Assembly (NCBI RefSeq): GCF_000284595.1
Contig: NC_017671.1
Coordinates: 3,195,001 to 3,259,000 of the forward strand
Length of the DNA: 64,000 nt
Direction: 5' to 3'
DNA from: Stenotrophomonas maltophilia D457
GTDB lineage: Bacteria; Pseudomonadota; Gammaproteobacteria; Xanthomonadales; Xanthomonadaceae
Positions 16,392 to 24,705 of this stretch are shown here, piece after piece (the first letter of the stretch is position 1; every line of letters starts with the position of its first letter). The position numbers and the translations under genes were made by a program. Below the pieces are notes generated by a model, which was given only the letters and a program-made list of their open reading frames with translations, did no database searches and was not told where the DNA came from.

Positions 16392-18518
16392 TCAGAGACC
16401 CGATTCGATCATCCGCACCACTTCGGTGGCAGTCACCGGGTGGCTCAGCCAGTAGCCCTGGCCAAGATCGCAGCCGCGCTGCACCAGCAGTTCGAACTGC
16501 GCCTGCTGCTCGATGCCTTCGGCCACCACCGTGATGCCCAGCGCGTGGGCCATGGCGATGATGGCCGTGGTCAGTGCCAGATCGTCGGGATCGCGCTGCA
16601 TGTCGGCCACGAAACTCTTGTCGATCTTCACGCCGTCCACCGGCACCTGGCGCAGGTGGCTGAGACCGGAGAAGCCCGTTCCGAAATCATCCAGCCAGAC
16701 CTTCACGCCGGTGCGGTGCAGCTTGTCCAGCAGCTGCGCGGCAACCATCTCGTCGCCGATCACTGCGGTTTCGGTCAGCTCCAGGTGCAGGCGCGAGGCC
16801 GGTAGCCCGGACTCATGCAGGCACTGTGCAACCAGCGCCGGCAGCTCGCCGCCGCGCAGCTGCCGCGGTGATACGTTCACCGACACGAACAGATCGTCGC
16901 CGCCGGCACCCCGTGGCCACTGCGAGGCTTCCATGCAGGCCGCACGCAGCACCTTCGGGCCGATGATCTCGATCAGCCCGCTCTGCTCGGCCACTTCGAT
17001 GAACACCGACGGCGGAATCGTACCCAGGGTCGGATGCTGCCAGCGCAGCAGCACTTCGACGCCGACCATGCGGCGGTCGCGCATGCGGAAGATCGGCTGG
17101 TAGGCCAGGCGCAGCTCGCCGCGCTCCCAGGCCCCGCGCAGTTCCTGCTCCATGTGCACGCGGCGCTCGACCGCATGGTCCATCGCCCGGCTGTAATGGC
17201 GGTAGCAGTTCTTGCCGGCCATCTTCGCCTGGTACATGGCGATGTCGCCGTTCTTCAGCAGCGTGGTCGCATCGGCGGCATCGTCCGGGAACAGGGTCAC
17301 GCCGATCGAGGTCCCCAGGAACAGCTCCCTGCCCTGTACCACCAGCGGCTTGCCCAGTTCGCGCACCAGCACCTCGGCCAGCAGCCGGGCGTTCGCGGCC
17401 ACGTCGCCATCGCCGACCAGGATCACGAACTCGTCGCCGCCGAAGCGGGCCAGCAGCGCCTCATCGCCTCCCGCTTCGGCAACCGCGCGCCCGATGCGCT
17501 GTGCGAACTGCAACAGCGCTTCGTCACCGGCCTCATGGCCAAGGGTATCGTTGACGCGCTTGAAGTCGTCGATATCGGCGAACAGCAGGCCCAGCCGATG
17601 ATTGGATGCGCGCGCCGCCATCAGGCGATGGTCCAGTGCTTCCCGGAACGCCAGCCGGTTGGTCAACCCGGTCAGCGCATCGGTATAGGCCATGCGCCGC
17701 ACCTCGCGGTCATGGCGGGCGATGGAATCGCGCATCCGGGCAAAGCCGCGCACCAGCTCGCCGACCTCGTCATTGCGGGTGTTCTCGGCCAGCGGCGCCT
17801 GGTAGTCGCCAGCCTCGATGCGGCGTGCCGCAGCGGCCAGGTCCCGGATCGGCGCCACCAGGGTGCGCTGCACGTACAGGATCACCGCCACGCCGATCAC
17901 CACCAGCAGGCCCAGCATCAGCAGCAGCCAGCCCAGGTGGCGGCTGCCGACCTGCTGCAGGCGCTCGCCGAGCGTGGCATTGGCTGCCTGTTCGCGCTGC
18001 TGCACCTCGTCCAGCGCCATGCCGACGCGGACGCCGCCGATGCGCTGGTTGCCGACCATGATCGGCATGGTGTTGTCGAGCACCTTGGGCGATTCCTGCA
18101 CCACCAGCGCCTGCGCCACCGCGGCCTTGGGAGCGAGCGGGTCGGCCATCGGCTGGCCGAAGCCGGACACCTCGATCGAGCCGTCATGCACCAGCCGGCC
18201 ACGGTCGTCGAACACCAGCACATAGCGCACGACCGGCTGCCGTGCGGTGCTGCGCACCAGCGCACCGACCTGGTCCAGGTCGCGGTAGTACAACGGGTTG
18301 GCCAGCGCGTCGGACAGCTCGCGCGCCATCGCTTCGCCGCGGCTGCGCACGCTGCGGTCGAACAGTTCATGGATGACGCCACCACTGAGGTTGCGCACCT
18401 CGCCCTGCATCGCCGCCTGCCGCCCCAGCAACACTGCCAGGATCGCCACCACCACGACCATCGCCCCGCCCATCGCGAGCAGGAACCGGGCCTGCATTCC
18501 CGAGCCGAGCCACTTCAT
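16392..18518 (-). CDS. Membrane GGDEF/EAL protein
   Basis: 708 residues. A membrane segment at 13-31, a periplasmic domain of about 160 residues, a second membrane segment (HLGWLLLMLGLLVVIGVAVIL), HAMP, then GGDEF with ARFGGDEFVIL intact and an EAL domain. The EAL signature reads EVL (VGVEVLLRWQHP); the remaining metal and catalytic residues (SVNVSPRQL, LELTETAV, DDFGTGFSGL, VKIDKSF, AEGIE) are present. It could make or break cyclic di-GMP, or both. Its ATG overlaps the stop of the upstream PhnD-like gene by 4 bp, which suggests that the periplasmic partner controls it. Confidence 0.92.
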   Translation of the reverse strand: MKWLGSGMQARFLLAMGGAMVVVVAILAVLLGRQAAMQGEVRNLSGGVIHELFDRSVRSRGEAMARELSDALANPLYYRDLDQVGALVRSTARQPVVRYVLVFDDRGRLVHDGSIEVSGFGQPMADPLAPKAAVAQALVVQESPKVLDNTMPIMVGNQRIGGVRVGMALDEVQQREQAANATLGERLQQVGSRHLGWLLLMLGLLVVIGVAVILYVQRTLVAPIRDLAAAARRIEAGDYQAPLAENTRNDEVGELVRGFARMRDSIARHDREVRRMAYTDALTGLTNRLAFREALDHRLMAARASNHRLGLLFADIDDFKRVNDTLGHEAGDEALLQFAQRIGRAVAEAGGDEALLARFGGDEFVILVGDGDVAANARLLAEVLVRELGKPLVVQGRELFLGTSIGVTLFPDDAADATTLLKNGDIAMYQAKMAGKNCYRHYSRAMDHAVERRVHMEQELRGAWERGELRLAYQPIFRMRDRRMVGVEVLLRWQHPTLGTIPPSVFIEVAEQSGLIEIIGPKVLRAACMEASQWPRGAGGDDLFVSVNVSPRQLRGGELPALVAQCLHESGLPASRLHLELTETAVIGDEMVAAQLLDKLHRTGVKVWLDDFGTGFSGLSHLRQVPVDGVKIDKSFVADMQRDPDDLALTTAIIAMAHALGITVVAEGIEQQAQFELLVQRGCDLGQGYWLSHPVTATEVVRMIESGL

Positions 18519-19447
18519 TCCACTTCCATCCGCACGCGCGTCAATCCTTGTTTCAATTCATCCAGCCGCTGCTGCGCATGCGCATCGACGCGGTGGAAAC
18601 CGGAAGTACCGAAAAACCGATGCAACGCCCCCTGCGCCTGCGGGTCACTGGCCGCCTGCAGCAGGACGTCCTGCAGCCGGTCACGCACCCGCGGGTCGAG
18701 GTCGGCGCGCACCATCTCCACCGCCCGCGGGTAGGGCCTGGTGCGCAGCAGCTCGCGGAAGTCGCGCCGGAATGCCGCCGGCATCCTTCGCTCGTCGTTC
18801 CAGCCCACGCTGCTCACCGCCCCAGCGTCAACCACGCCCTTGTGCACGAACGTAGCGATGTTCAACTCGCTGCGCGCGAACACATACCCCACACTGTCCC
18901 GGCCCGGCATGTCCCATACGCCGGCCAGGATCTGCGGCGCCAGCCCCTCCTGCAGCAGCGTCATCACCGGCACCAGGTAGGCACTGGTGGACGCCGTGTT
19001 CTGCAACGCCAGGCGATGCCCACGCATATCCTGGATGCGCTGGACCGGACTGTCGCGGCGCACGAAGAACACGGTCTGGTACTCACGCACGCCATTGCGC
19101 TCGGTCAGCAACAACGGCCGCGCGCCACTGCGCTGGCCGAGTGCCACCGCCGTACCCGACGTTTCCGTGACCCAGTCGACCCGCCCCCGCCGCAGATAGC
19201 TGGCCATCTGCTGCGGGTCGCGCGCCATCAGGATCCGCCCCTCCTTGATGCCGACGTCATGCATGCGTGCCACCACATAGTCCAGCAACGGCTGCAGCTG
19301 CTCGTAATGGGCCTTGGGATCATCGCTGATCCGGCCCAGCACCAGCACCGGGTCCGGTGCTGCATGCACCGTCCCGGCCAGCAGGATCATGACCAGGCTC
19401 AGCAGTCCCCTCTGCACTGCCCTTCGCAGACCCGACACAGGCTTCAT
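18515..19447 (-). CDS. PhnD-like periplasmic binding protein paired with GGDEF/EAL protein
   Basis: 310 residues with a signal peptide (GLLSLVMILLAGTVHA). The mature part looks like phosphate/phosphonate ABC-type binding proteins: LGRISDDPKAHYEQLQPLLDY, then VDWVTETSGTAVAL, GHRLALQNTASTSAYL and GVVDAGAVSSVGW. No permease or ATPase gene is nearby. The only partner is the membrane GGDEF/EAL protein it overlaps by 4 bp, so a sensory role (ligand reporting to cyclic di-GMP output) is more likely than transport. The ligand is unknown. Confidence 0.8.
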   Translation of the reverse strand: MKPVSGLRRAVQRGLLSLVMILLAGTVHAAPDPVLVLGRISDDPKAHYEQLQPLLDYVVARMHDVGIKEGRILMARDPQQMASYLRRGRVDWVTETSGTAVALGQRSGARPLLLTERNGVREYQTVFFVRRDSPVQRIQDMRGHRLALQNTASTSAYLVPVMTLLQEGLAPQILAGVWDMPGRDSVGYVFARSELNIATFVHKGVVDAGAVSSVGWNDERRMPAAFRRDFRELLRTRPYPRAVEMVRADLDPRVRDRLQDVLLQAASDPQAQGALHRFFGTSGFHRVDAHAQQRLDELKQGLTRVRMEVE

Positions 19448-19493
19448 CCCCCCTGGGTATCCGGACAGACTACCCGAAAAAATGAGAACGTCG

Positions 19494-20264
19494 TCAGCTG
19501 TCCTTGTTGCCCGCTTGTGCCAGTCGCGCCATGCGCTGGGTGTCGGCCAGGATGCCGCGCAACAGGCGCACTTCCTGCTCGCTCGGCTCGCTGCGCAGGA
19601 ACAGGCGGCGCAGCTTGCGCATCGCTGATTCCGGTGCGCGGCCCTTGTGGAAATCGATCTCGTCCAAGGTGTCGCCGAGCTGGGCGAAGAAGCTCTCCAT
19701 CTGCTCATGGCTGGCGGCCTGTTCGCGGAAACCCGGCTCGGCGTCGGCGGCCGGCTGCGCGCCCAGCAGCTGCATGCGCGTTTCATAGGCCAGCACCTGC
19801 ACCGCAGCTGCCAGGTTGAGCGAGCTGAACGCCGGGTCGGATGGAATATGCACCGCCGCATGGCAGAGCTGCAGTTCCTCGTTGGTCAGCCCGGTGCGCT
19901 CGCGACCGAACACCAGCGCCACCTCGGCGCCCTCGCCCGCCTTGGCCACCGCACGGGCGGCGGCATCGGCCGGCAGGTACTCCTCCAGCTGGACGCGGCG
20001 GGCACGGGCGGTGCAGCCCAGCACCAGTCGGCAATCGGCCACGGCCTCGGCCAGGGTGGCCACCACCGGGGCGTCCCCCAGCACGTCTTCGGCACCGGCC
20101 GAGCGGCGGAAAGCCTCCTCGTCCAGCGGTTTTTCGGGGGCGACCAGCACCAGGCGGGCCAGGCCCATGGTCTTCAGGGCACGGGCGGCAGCGCCCATGT
20201 TGCCGGGGTGCTGGGTACCGACCAGGACGAATCGGAGGCGGGTGGCGGCGGGAAACTGGGACAT
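19494..20264 (-). CDS. trmJ: tRNA (cytidine/uridine-2'-O-)-methyltransferase TrmJ
   Basis: SPOUT enzyme methylating the ribose of position 32 in several tRNAs. 256 residues from MSQFPAATRLRFVLVGTQHPGNMG; the frame runs further upstream through the divergent region without conserved sequence. Knot motifs: GTQHPGNMGAAARALK, LVFGRERTGLTNEEL and IPSDPAFSSLNLAAAVQVL. A basic C-terminal extension is typical. It is divergent from suhB across 120 bp. Confidence 0.94.
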   Translation of the reverse strand: MSQFPAATRLRFVLVGTQHPGNMGAAARALKTMGLARLVLVAPEKPLDEEAFRRSAGAEDVLGDAPVVATLAEAVADCRLVLGCTARARRVQLEEYLPADAAARAVAKAGEGAEVALVFGRERTGLTNEELQLCHAAVHIPSDPAFSSLNLAAAVQVLAYETRMQLLGAQPAADAEPGFREQAASHEQMESFFAQLGDTLDEIDFHKGRAPESAMRKLRRLFLRSEPSEQEVRLLRGILADTQRMARLAQAGNKDS

Positions 20265-20384
20265 GAACAGGGAAAAGGTCGAGCTGGACGATGACCAATG
20301 GTAAACTGTGCGGCCGGCCACTGCGCCGGACCCGCTCTTTTCCCCCGCCAGTCCATCTCTTCTGCCTTTCCGGGAGCCCACGCC

Positions 20385-21212
20385 ATGCAGAAACCCGCCG
20401 TCACCGTCATGGTCAAGGCCGCCCGCCTCGCCGGCAACGTCCTGTTGCGCAACATCAACAAGCTCGAGGCACTGAACGTGGTGCAGAAGGGCCGGATGGA
20501 CTACGCCAGCGAAGTGGATGCGGACGCGGAAAAGGTCATCGTCAAGGAACTCAAGCGCGCTTACCCGGACTACGGCATCTTCGGCGAAGAGGGTGGCGTG
20601 CAGGGCGAGCGCCGCCAGATGTGGGTCATCGACCCGCTGGACGGCACCAGCAATTACCTGCGCGGCGTGCCGCACTACTGCGTGTCGATCGCTCTGGTCG
20701 AGAATGGCGAACCGACCGATGCGGTCATCTTCGACCCGCTGCGCAATGAACTGTTCACCGCAAGCCGTGGCGCTGGCGCCGTGCTGAACGACCGCCGCAT
20801 CCGCGTGGCCGATCGCAAGGACCTGGAAGGCACGATGATCCACACCGGCTTCGCGCCGCGCGAGCGCAGCCGTGCCAGCGCCCAGCTGAAGGCGGTTGAC
20901 GCCCTGCTGGTGCACGGCGAGGACATCCGCCGCACCGGCTCGGCCGCACTGGACCTGGCCTACGTGGCCTGCGGCCGCGCCGACGCCTACTTCGAAGCCG
21001 GCGTGAAGGCGTGGGACATCGCCGCCGGCCTGCTGCTGGTCCGCGAGGCGGGTGGCAAGGTCTGCGACTTCAAGGGCGCGACCCTGGGCCGCATGGACAA
21101 CCGTGGCCCGGAGACCCACCAGATCGTGGCCGGCAACCTGAAGGTGGCCGAGTCGCTGCAGAAGGTGCTGGTCAACACCGGTTATGCGGCGGAGTTCGAC
21201 GCGAAGTTCTGA
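20385..21212 (+). CDS. suhB: Inositol-1-monophosphatase / NusA-associated SuhB
   Basis: 275 residues from [18 protein letters not shown]. Metal motifs: [24 protein letters not shown] and [18 protein letters not shown], the standard Mg-dependent IMPase set. In proteobacteria SuhB also joins the rRNA antitermination complex, so the housekeeping role may be in rRNA synthesis rather than inositol. The product is cytoplasmic. A terminator follows 26 bp after the stop. Confidence 0.93.
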   Translation: MQKPAVTVMVKAARLAGNVLLRNINKLEALNVVQKGRMDYASEVDADAEKVIVKELKRAYPDYGIFGEEGGVQGERRQMWVIDPLDGTSNYLRGVPHYCVSIALVENGEPTDAVIFDPLRNELFTASRGAGAVLNDRRIRVADRKDLEGTMIHTGFAPRERSRASAQLKAVDALLVHGEDIRRTGSAALDLAYVACGRADAYFEAGVKAWDIAAGLLLVREAGGKVCDFKGATLGRMDNRGPETHQIVAGNLKVAESLQKVLVNTGYAAEFDAKF

Positions 21213-21238
21213 GGTTTCGCGTAAAGCGCTTCATGGAG

Positions 21239-21264
21239 ACGGCACCTGCGTAGGTGCCGTTTTC
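21239..21264 (+). terminator. Terminator of suhB
   Basis: ACGGCACCT, loop GCGT, AGGTGCCGT followed by TTTCGTTT. A nine-base-pair stem 26 bp after the stop codon. Confidence 0.88.
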
Positions 21265-21285
21265 GTTTGTGCGCACGGAGAGTCG

Positions 21286-21494
21286 TTTCCGCGACCGCGG
21301 AGGGGTGTCACTTTCTTTGCTCGTGCAAAGAAAGTAACCAAAGAAACACGCCGCCAGGGCGCGAGCCGATGCTACGCATCGGTACCCTGCGCTCCTCGGC
21401 CCGTCGAGGGACGGTGCGGGAACTCGCTGCGCTCAGACACCCGCACCTCTTCGCCCTCGCCGGACCTGCGGTGCTCGGCTCGCTCAAGGCGGAC
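21286..21494 (+). repeat. Structured dispersed repeat family I, copy B
   Basis: Hairpin 1 CTTTCTTTGC-TCGT-GCAAAGAAAG (21311-21334), then GTAACCAAAGAAAC. Hairpin 2 CCGATGC-TAC-GCATCGG (21366-21382). Outer stem 21401-21410 with 21454-21463. Inner stem TGCGGG (21415-21420) with CCCGCA (21440-21445) around AACTCGCTGCGCTCAGACA. Ends in GCTCGGCTCGCTCAAGGCGGAC. The stems match those of copies A and C in place but not in sequence. No coding potential beyond frames that do not resemble any protein. Confidence 0.85.
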
Positions 21495-21577
21495 CCAAGG
21501 TCAAATGCCACAGCTGCACCCAGTAAATCCACGCCACGTGTGGATGCTGTTGTTCTTGATCTTGATCTTGATCTTCC
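21495..21577. other. Spacer between facing repeat copies, with palindrome and CTTGAT hexamers
   Basis: 83 bp holding the short palindrome AATCCACGCCACGTGTGGAT (about 21524-21543), related to the GTAGATCCACGC repeats elsewhere in the window, and three tandem CTTGAT units (21555-21572) next to copy C. Confidence 0.6.
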
Positions 21578-21788
21578 AGTCCGCCTTGAGCGAGCCGAGC
21601 ATCGCAGGGGAATCAGGGGCGAAGAGGCGCCGGTGTCTGAGCGCAGCGAGTTCGGCGCCGTCCCCTGATTCGCCGAGAAGCACAGGGAACCGTCGCGCAG
21701 CGACGGCTCGCGCCCCGGCGGCGTGTTTCTTTGGTTACTTTCTTTGCACGAGCAAAGAAAGTGACACCTCCCCGCAGGCGCGGAAACG
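21578..21788 (-). repeat. Structured dispersed repeat family I, copy C
   Basis: Inverted relative to copy B, tail to tail. Hairpin 2 here is CCGTCGC-GCA-GCGACGG (21690-21706, plus strand). Inner stem GGCGCCG (21626-21632) with CGGCGCC (21653-21659). Outer stem GGAATCAGGGGC / CCCCTGATTC. Hairpin 1 CTTTCTTTGCACGAGCAAAG (plus strand). B and C together form an inverted repeat of about 500 bp between suhB and htpX. Confidence 0.85.
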
Positions 21789-21831
21789 ATCCGCCGGGCA
21801 CGATCCGGCATCAGCAATGCATCGCGCAAAC

Positions 21832-21859
21832 AAAAACGCCCGGCGCGGGGCCAGGCGTT
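21832..21859 (-). terminator. Terminator of htpX
   Basis: Minus strand: AACGCCTGG, loop, CCGGGCGTTTTTGTTTG, 25 bp after the htpX stop. The stem has small mismatches. Confidence 0.7.
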
Positions 21860-21883
21860 CCTGCACTACCGTGGAGCGGTGGC

Positions 21884-22750
21884 TTACGCCGCCGTCGACG
21901 CCCGCAGCGCGGCGATGCGCTCTTCCAGCGGCGGATGGCTCATGAACAGCTTCTTGGCCGTCGAACCGGAAATGCCGAAGGCGGCAATCTGGGTCGGCAG
22001 CGTGCTCTGGCCGTGGTTGAGCTGCAGGCGCTCCAGCGCGGCGATCATCTTCTGGCGGCCCGCCAGCGAGGCACCACCCGCATCGGCACGGAACTCGCGA
22101 TGGCGCGAGAACCACATCGAGATCATCGTGGCGAACAGGCCGAACACCATCTCCAGCACGAACACGATGATGTAGTAGGCGAAGCCGCGGCCGCCGCCTT
22201 CGCGGTTGCCCGACAGCGCGCTGTCGATGATGCCGCCGACCACGCGGGCCAGCACGATCACGAAGGTGTTCAACACGCCCTGCAGCAGTGCCATGGTGAT
22301 CATGTCACCGTTGGCGACGTGGGCGATCTCGTGGCCCAGCACCGCTTCGGCCTCGTCTTCACTCATGTTGTGCAGCAGGCCGGTGGACACCGCCACCAGC
22401 GCGTTGTTGCGGTTGGCACCGGTGGCGAAGGCATTGATCTCCGGGCCGTCATAGACCGCCACCTCGGGCATGCCGATGCCGGCCGCCTTGGCCTGCCGCT
22501 CGACGGTGGCCAGCAGCCAGCGCTCGGTCTGGTTGCGCGGCTCGGTGATCACCACCGCACCGGTGGAGCGCTTGGCCATCCACTTGGACAGCAGCAGCGA
22601 GATGAAGGAGCCACCGAAGCCGAAGATCGCGGCCATGACCAGCAGGCCACTCATCTGGCTCGGATTGACCCCCAGCAACGACATCACGATGCTGGCGAGG
22701 ATCAGGACCGCGAAGTTGGTCGCCAAGAACAGGGCAATGCGGGTAAACAT
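21884..22750 (-). CDS. htpX: Membrane zinc protease HtpX
   Basis: 288-residue inner-membrane metalloprotease of family M48B that removes damaged membrane proteins together with FtsH. Two N-terminal membrane segments ([20 protein letters not shown] and the one starting [14 protein letters not shown]), zinc motif [13 protein letters not shown], two further hydrophobic segments ([35 protein letters not shown]), then the third ligand region [17 protein letters not shown]. Length and order match E. coli HtpX (293). It is divergent from gluQ and followed by a terminator. Confidence 0.96.
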   Translation of the reverse strand: MFTRIALFLATNFAVLILASIVMSLLGVNPSQMSGLLVMAAIFGFGGSFISLLLSKWMAKRSTGAVVITEPRNQTERWLLATVERQAKAAGIGMPEVAVYDGPEINAFATGANRNNALVAVSTGLLHNMSEDEAEAVLGHEIAHVANGDMITMALLQGVLNTFVIVLARVVGGIIDSALSGNREGGGRGFAYYIIVFVLEMVFGLFATMISMWFSRHREFRADAGGASLAGRQKMIAALERLQLNHGQSTLPTQIAAFGISGSTAKKLFMSHPPLEERIAALRASTAA

Positions 22751-22843
22751 GGGAAAATCCGGCTCGGAAGGGGTCGATACCAGTCAATTTGCGGTGTGGT
22801 CAGCTTGAATTCAAGCGCCAACCTGACCGACGATTCAGCCAGC

Positions 22844-23764
22844 ATGACCTCCCCCATTTCCTGCGGCCGCTTCGCGCCCTCGCCGACCGGCCTGCTCCAC
22901 CCCGGATCCCTGCTTGCCGCCTTCGGCAGCTGGCTGCTCGCCCGCCATCACGGCGGCCTGTGGCGGCTGCGCATTGAAGACGTCGATCCGCCGCGCACGG
23001 TGCCTGGCGCCGCGGAGGCACAACTGCAGGCGCTGGCCGCCTTCGGCCTCACCCATGACGGCCCGGTCCTGTGGCAGAGCGCGCGCGGGGAGGCCTACCA
23101 GGCCGCGCTCGACGTGCTGCTGGCCAGCGATCTGGCCTTTGTCTGCCACTGCAGCCGCAGCGAACTGGCCGCCAGCGGCGGCATCCACCACCGCTGCGTT
23201 GCGCGACAGCCACGACCGGACCCTGCCGTCCGCTTCCGCGTGCCACGCGGCAGCATCGTGCACTTCAATGATGGCCTGCGCGGGCCGCAGCACCAGGACG
23301 TGCATGCCGAGGTTGGCGACTTCGTGCTGCGCCGTGCAGATGGCTGCTGGGCCTACCAGTTGGCCGTGGTGGTCGATGACGCCGAACAGGGCGTGACCGA
23401 AGTGGTGCGCGGCGCCGACCTGCTCGATTCCACCGCGCGGCAGATCCTGCTGCAGCAGGCGCTGGGCCTGGCCGTGCCACGCTACTGGCACCTGCCGCTG
23501 CTGCTCGATGCACCGGGGCACAAACTGTCCAAGTCGCTGGCGTCGCTGCCGGTGGACAGCACGCGGCCGGTGCCGGTATTGCGCGCGCTCTGGCAGCTGC
23601 TGGGCCAGGCGCCTGCCGCACTGGACGGCGCCGATGACCGGGATGCGCTGCTGGAGGCTGCGCAACGGGCGTTCGACCCGGCGCGGCTGCCGCGGACCGA
23701 CATCCTGTTGCCGGCCGGCGCACTTTCCGCGCCGATGTTGCAGAATCCCCCTTCCCCCACCTGA
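22844..23764 (+). CDS. gluQ: Glutamyl-Q tRNA(Asp) synthetase
   Basis: Attaches glutamate to the queuosine base in tRNA-Asp. 306 residues from MTSPISCGRFAPSPTGLLHP; the open frame runs much further upstream across the htpX strand but is not coding. It is a truncated GluRS lacking the anticodon-binding half. Signatures: FAPSPTGLLHPGSL in place of HIGH, the zinc site CHCSRSE with a later cysteine, and HKLSKSLASLPVD for KMSKS. The partner gene dksA is often adjacent; here it is not. phbB follows at 17 bp. Confidence 0.93.
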   Translation: MTSPISCGRFAPSPTGLLHPGSLLAAFGSWLLARHHGGLWRLRIEDVDPPRTVPGAAEAQLQALAAFGLTHDGPVLWQSARGEAYQAALDVLLASDLAFVCHCSRSELAASGGIHHRCVARQPRPDPAVRFRVPRGSIVHFNDGLRGPQHQDVHAEVGDFVLRRADGCWAYQLAVVVDDAEQGVTEVVRGADLLDSTARQILLQQALGLAVPRYWHLPLLLDAPGHKLSKSLASLPVDSTRPVPVLRALWQLLGQAPAALDGADDRDALLEAAQRAFDPARLPRTDILLPAGALSAPMLQNPPSPT

Positions 23765-23781
23765 TACCCGGACAGCACTCC

Positions 23782-24522
23782 ATGACATCTCGCGTCGCAC
23801 TGGTCACCGGCGGAACCGGCGGCATCGGTACCGCCATCTGCCAACGCCTGGCCGACCAGGGCCACCGGGTCGCCACCAACTACCGCGACGAGGCCAAGGC
23901 CCGCGCCTGGCAGCAGGCGATGACCGAGCGCGGCTACCACGTGGCGATCTTCCCGGGCGATGTCTCCGATCCGGACAGCGCCGAAGCACTCGTGCGCGCC
24001 GTCGAGGCCGAGCTGGGCCCGGTCGAGATCCTGGTCAACAACGCCGGCATCACCCGTGACACCACCTTCCACCGCATGCGCGCGGACCAGTGGCACGATG
24101 TGATCAACACCAATCTCAACTCGGTGTTCAACGTCACCCGGCCGGTCATCGAGGGCATGCGCCGCCGCGGCTGGGGCCGGGTCATCCAGATCAGCTCGAT
24201 CAACGGCCTGAAGGGCCAGTACGGCCAGGCCAACTACGCTGCGGCCAAGGCCGGCATGCACGGCTTCACCATCTCGCTGGCCCGCGAGAACGCCGGCTTC
24301 GGCATCACTGTCAACACCATTTCGCCCGGCTACGTCGCCACCGACATGGTGATGGCGGTTCCGGAGGACGTGCGCGCCAAGATCATCGCCGACATCCCGA
24401 CCGGACGCCTCGGCAAGCCGGAAGAAATCGCCTATGGCGTGTCCTTCCTTGTGGCCGAGGAAGCCTCGTGGATCACCGGCAGCAACCTGGACATCAACGG
24501 CGGCCACCACATGGGCTGGTGA
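23782..24522 (+). CDS. phbB: Acetoacetyl-CoA reductase
   Basis: NADPH-dependent SDR that reduces acetoacetyl-CoA to (R)-3-hydroxybutyryl-CoA for polyhydroxybutyrate. 246 residues. Cofactor motif VTGGTGGIGTAIC, NNAG in ILVNNAGITRDT, catalytic S...YxxxK in QISSINGLKGQYGQANYAAAKAGMHGF, and the PhbB-like end NLDINGGHHMGW. The related FabG is excluded by FHRMRADQWHDVINTNLNSVFNVTRPV, which is typical of PhbB. phaR follows 183 bp downstream; no phaC or phaA is in the window. Confidence 0.93.
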   Translation: MTSRVALVTGGTGGIGTAICQRLADQGHRVATNYRDEAKARAWQQAMTERGYHVAIFPGDVSDPDSAEALVRAVEAELGPVEILVNNAGITRDTTFHRMRADQWHDVINTNLNSVFNVTRPVIEGMRRRGWGRVIQISSINGLKGQYGQANYAAAKAGMHGFTISLARENAGFGITVNTISPGYVATDMVMAVPEDVRAKIIADIPTGRLGKPEEIAYGVSFLVAEEASWITGSNLDINGGHHMGW

Positions 24523-24573
24523 GCCGCGCAGGGGGGCGCCGCGGCATGCACCGGCGGCCCCTGCCGATGGTCA

Positions 24574-24607
24574 TGCTGCGCAGCACGCAACCCCTTGTTG
24601 CGCAACA
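24574..24607. promoter_or_regulatory. Two 12-bp palindromes, candidate PhaR operator
   Basis: TGCTGCGCAGCA (24574-24585) and TGTTGCGCAACA (24596-24607) are both perfect palindromes of pattern TGYTGCGCARCA. Their centres are 22 bp apart, two helical turns. They precede phaR by about 100 bp. PhaR proteins of other bacteria repress phaP and phaR by binding TGC/GCA-rich sites, so autoregulation is the simplest reading. Confidence 0.55.
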
Positions 24608-24705
24608 TGATCGCCCCTGAAAGCCAAGCCTGGCGGGGGCTGGAGCGGTTGCAACCGCTGCTGCACTGCGCCATGCTGCGCGTCTACTGTGACGAGTACC
24701 GCTTC

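Noticed and set aside
16960..19820. Long plus-strand frames antisense to the GGDEF/EAL and PhnD-like genes
   Set aside because: They mirror the coding strand in high-GC DNA. The minus frames carry recognisable domains and start sites.
21286..21788. Inverted repeats as an insertion sequence or MITE with a transposase
   Set aside because: No transposase frame lies between or near them and no target duplication is visible; the copies are not identical enough for a recent IS.
21267..21829. Frames within the family I repeats (peptides such as FFARAKKVTKETRR)
   Set aside because: These arise from the repeat DNA in each orientation and appear in both copies and strands; the selection seen is for pairing, not codons.
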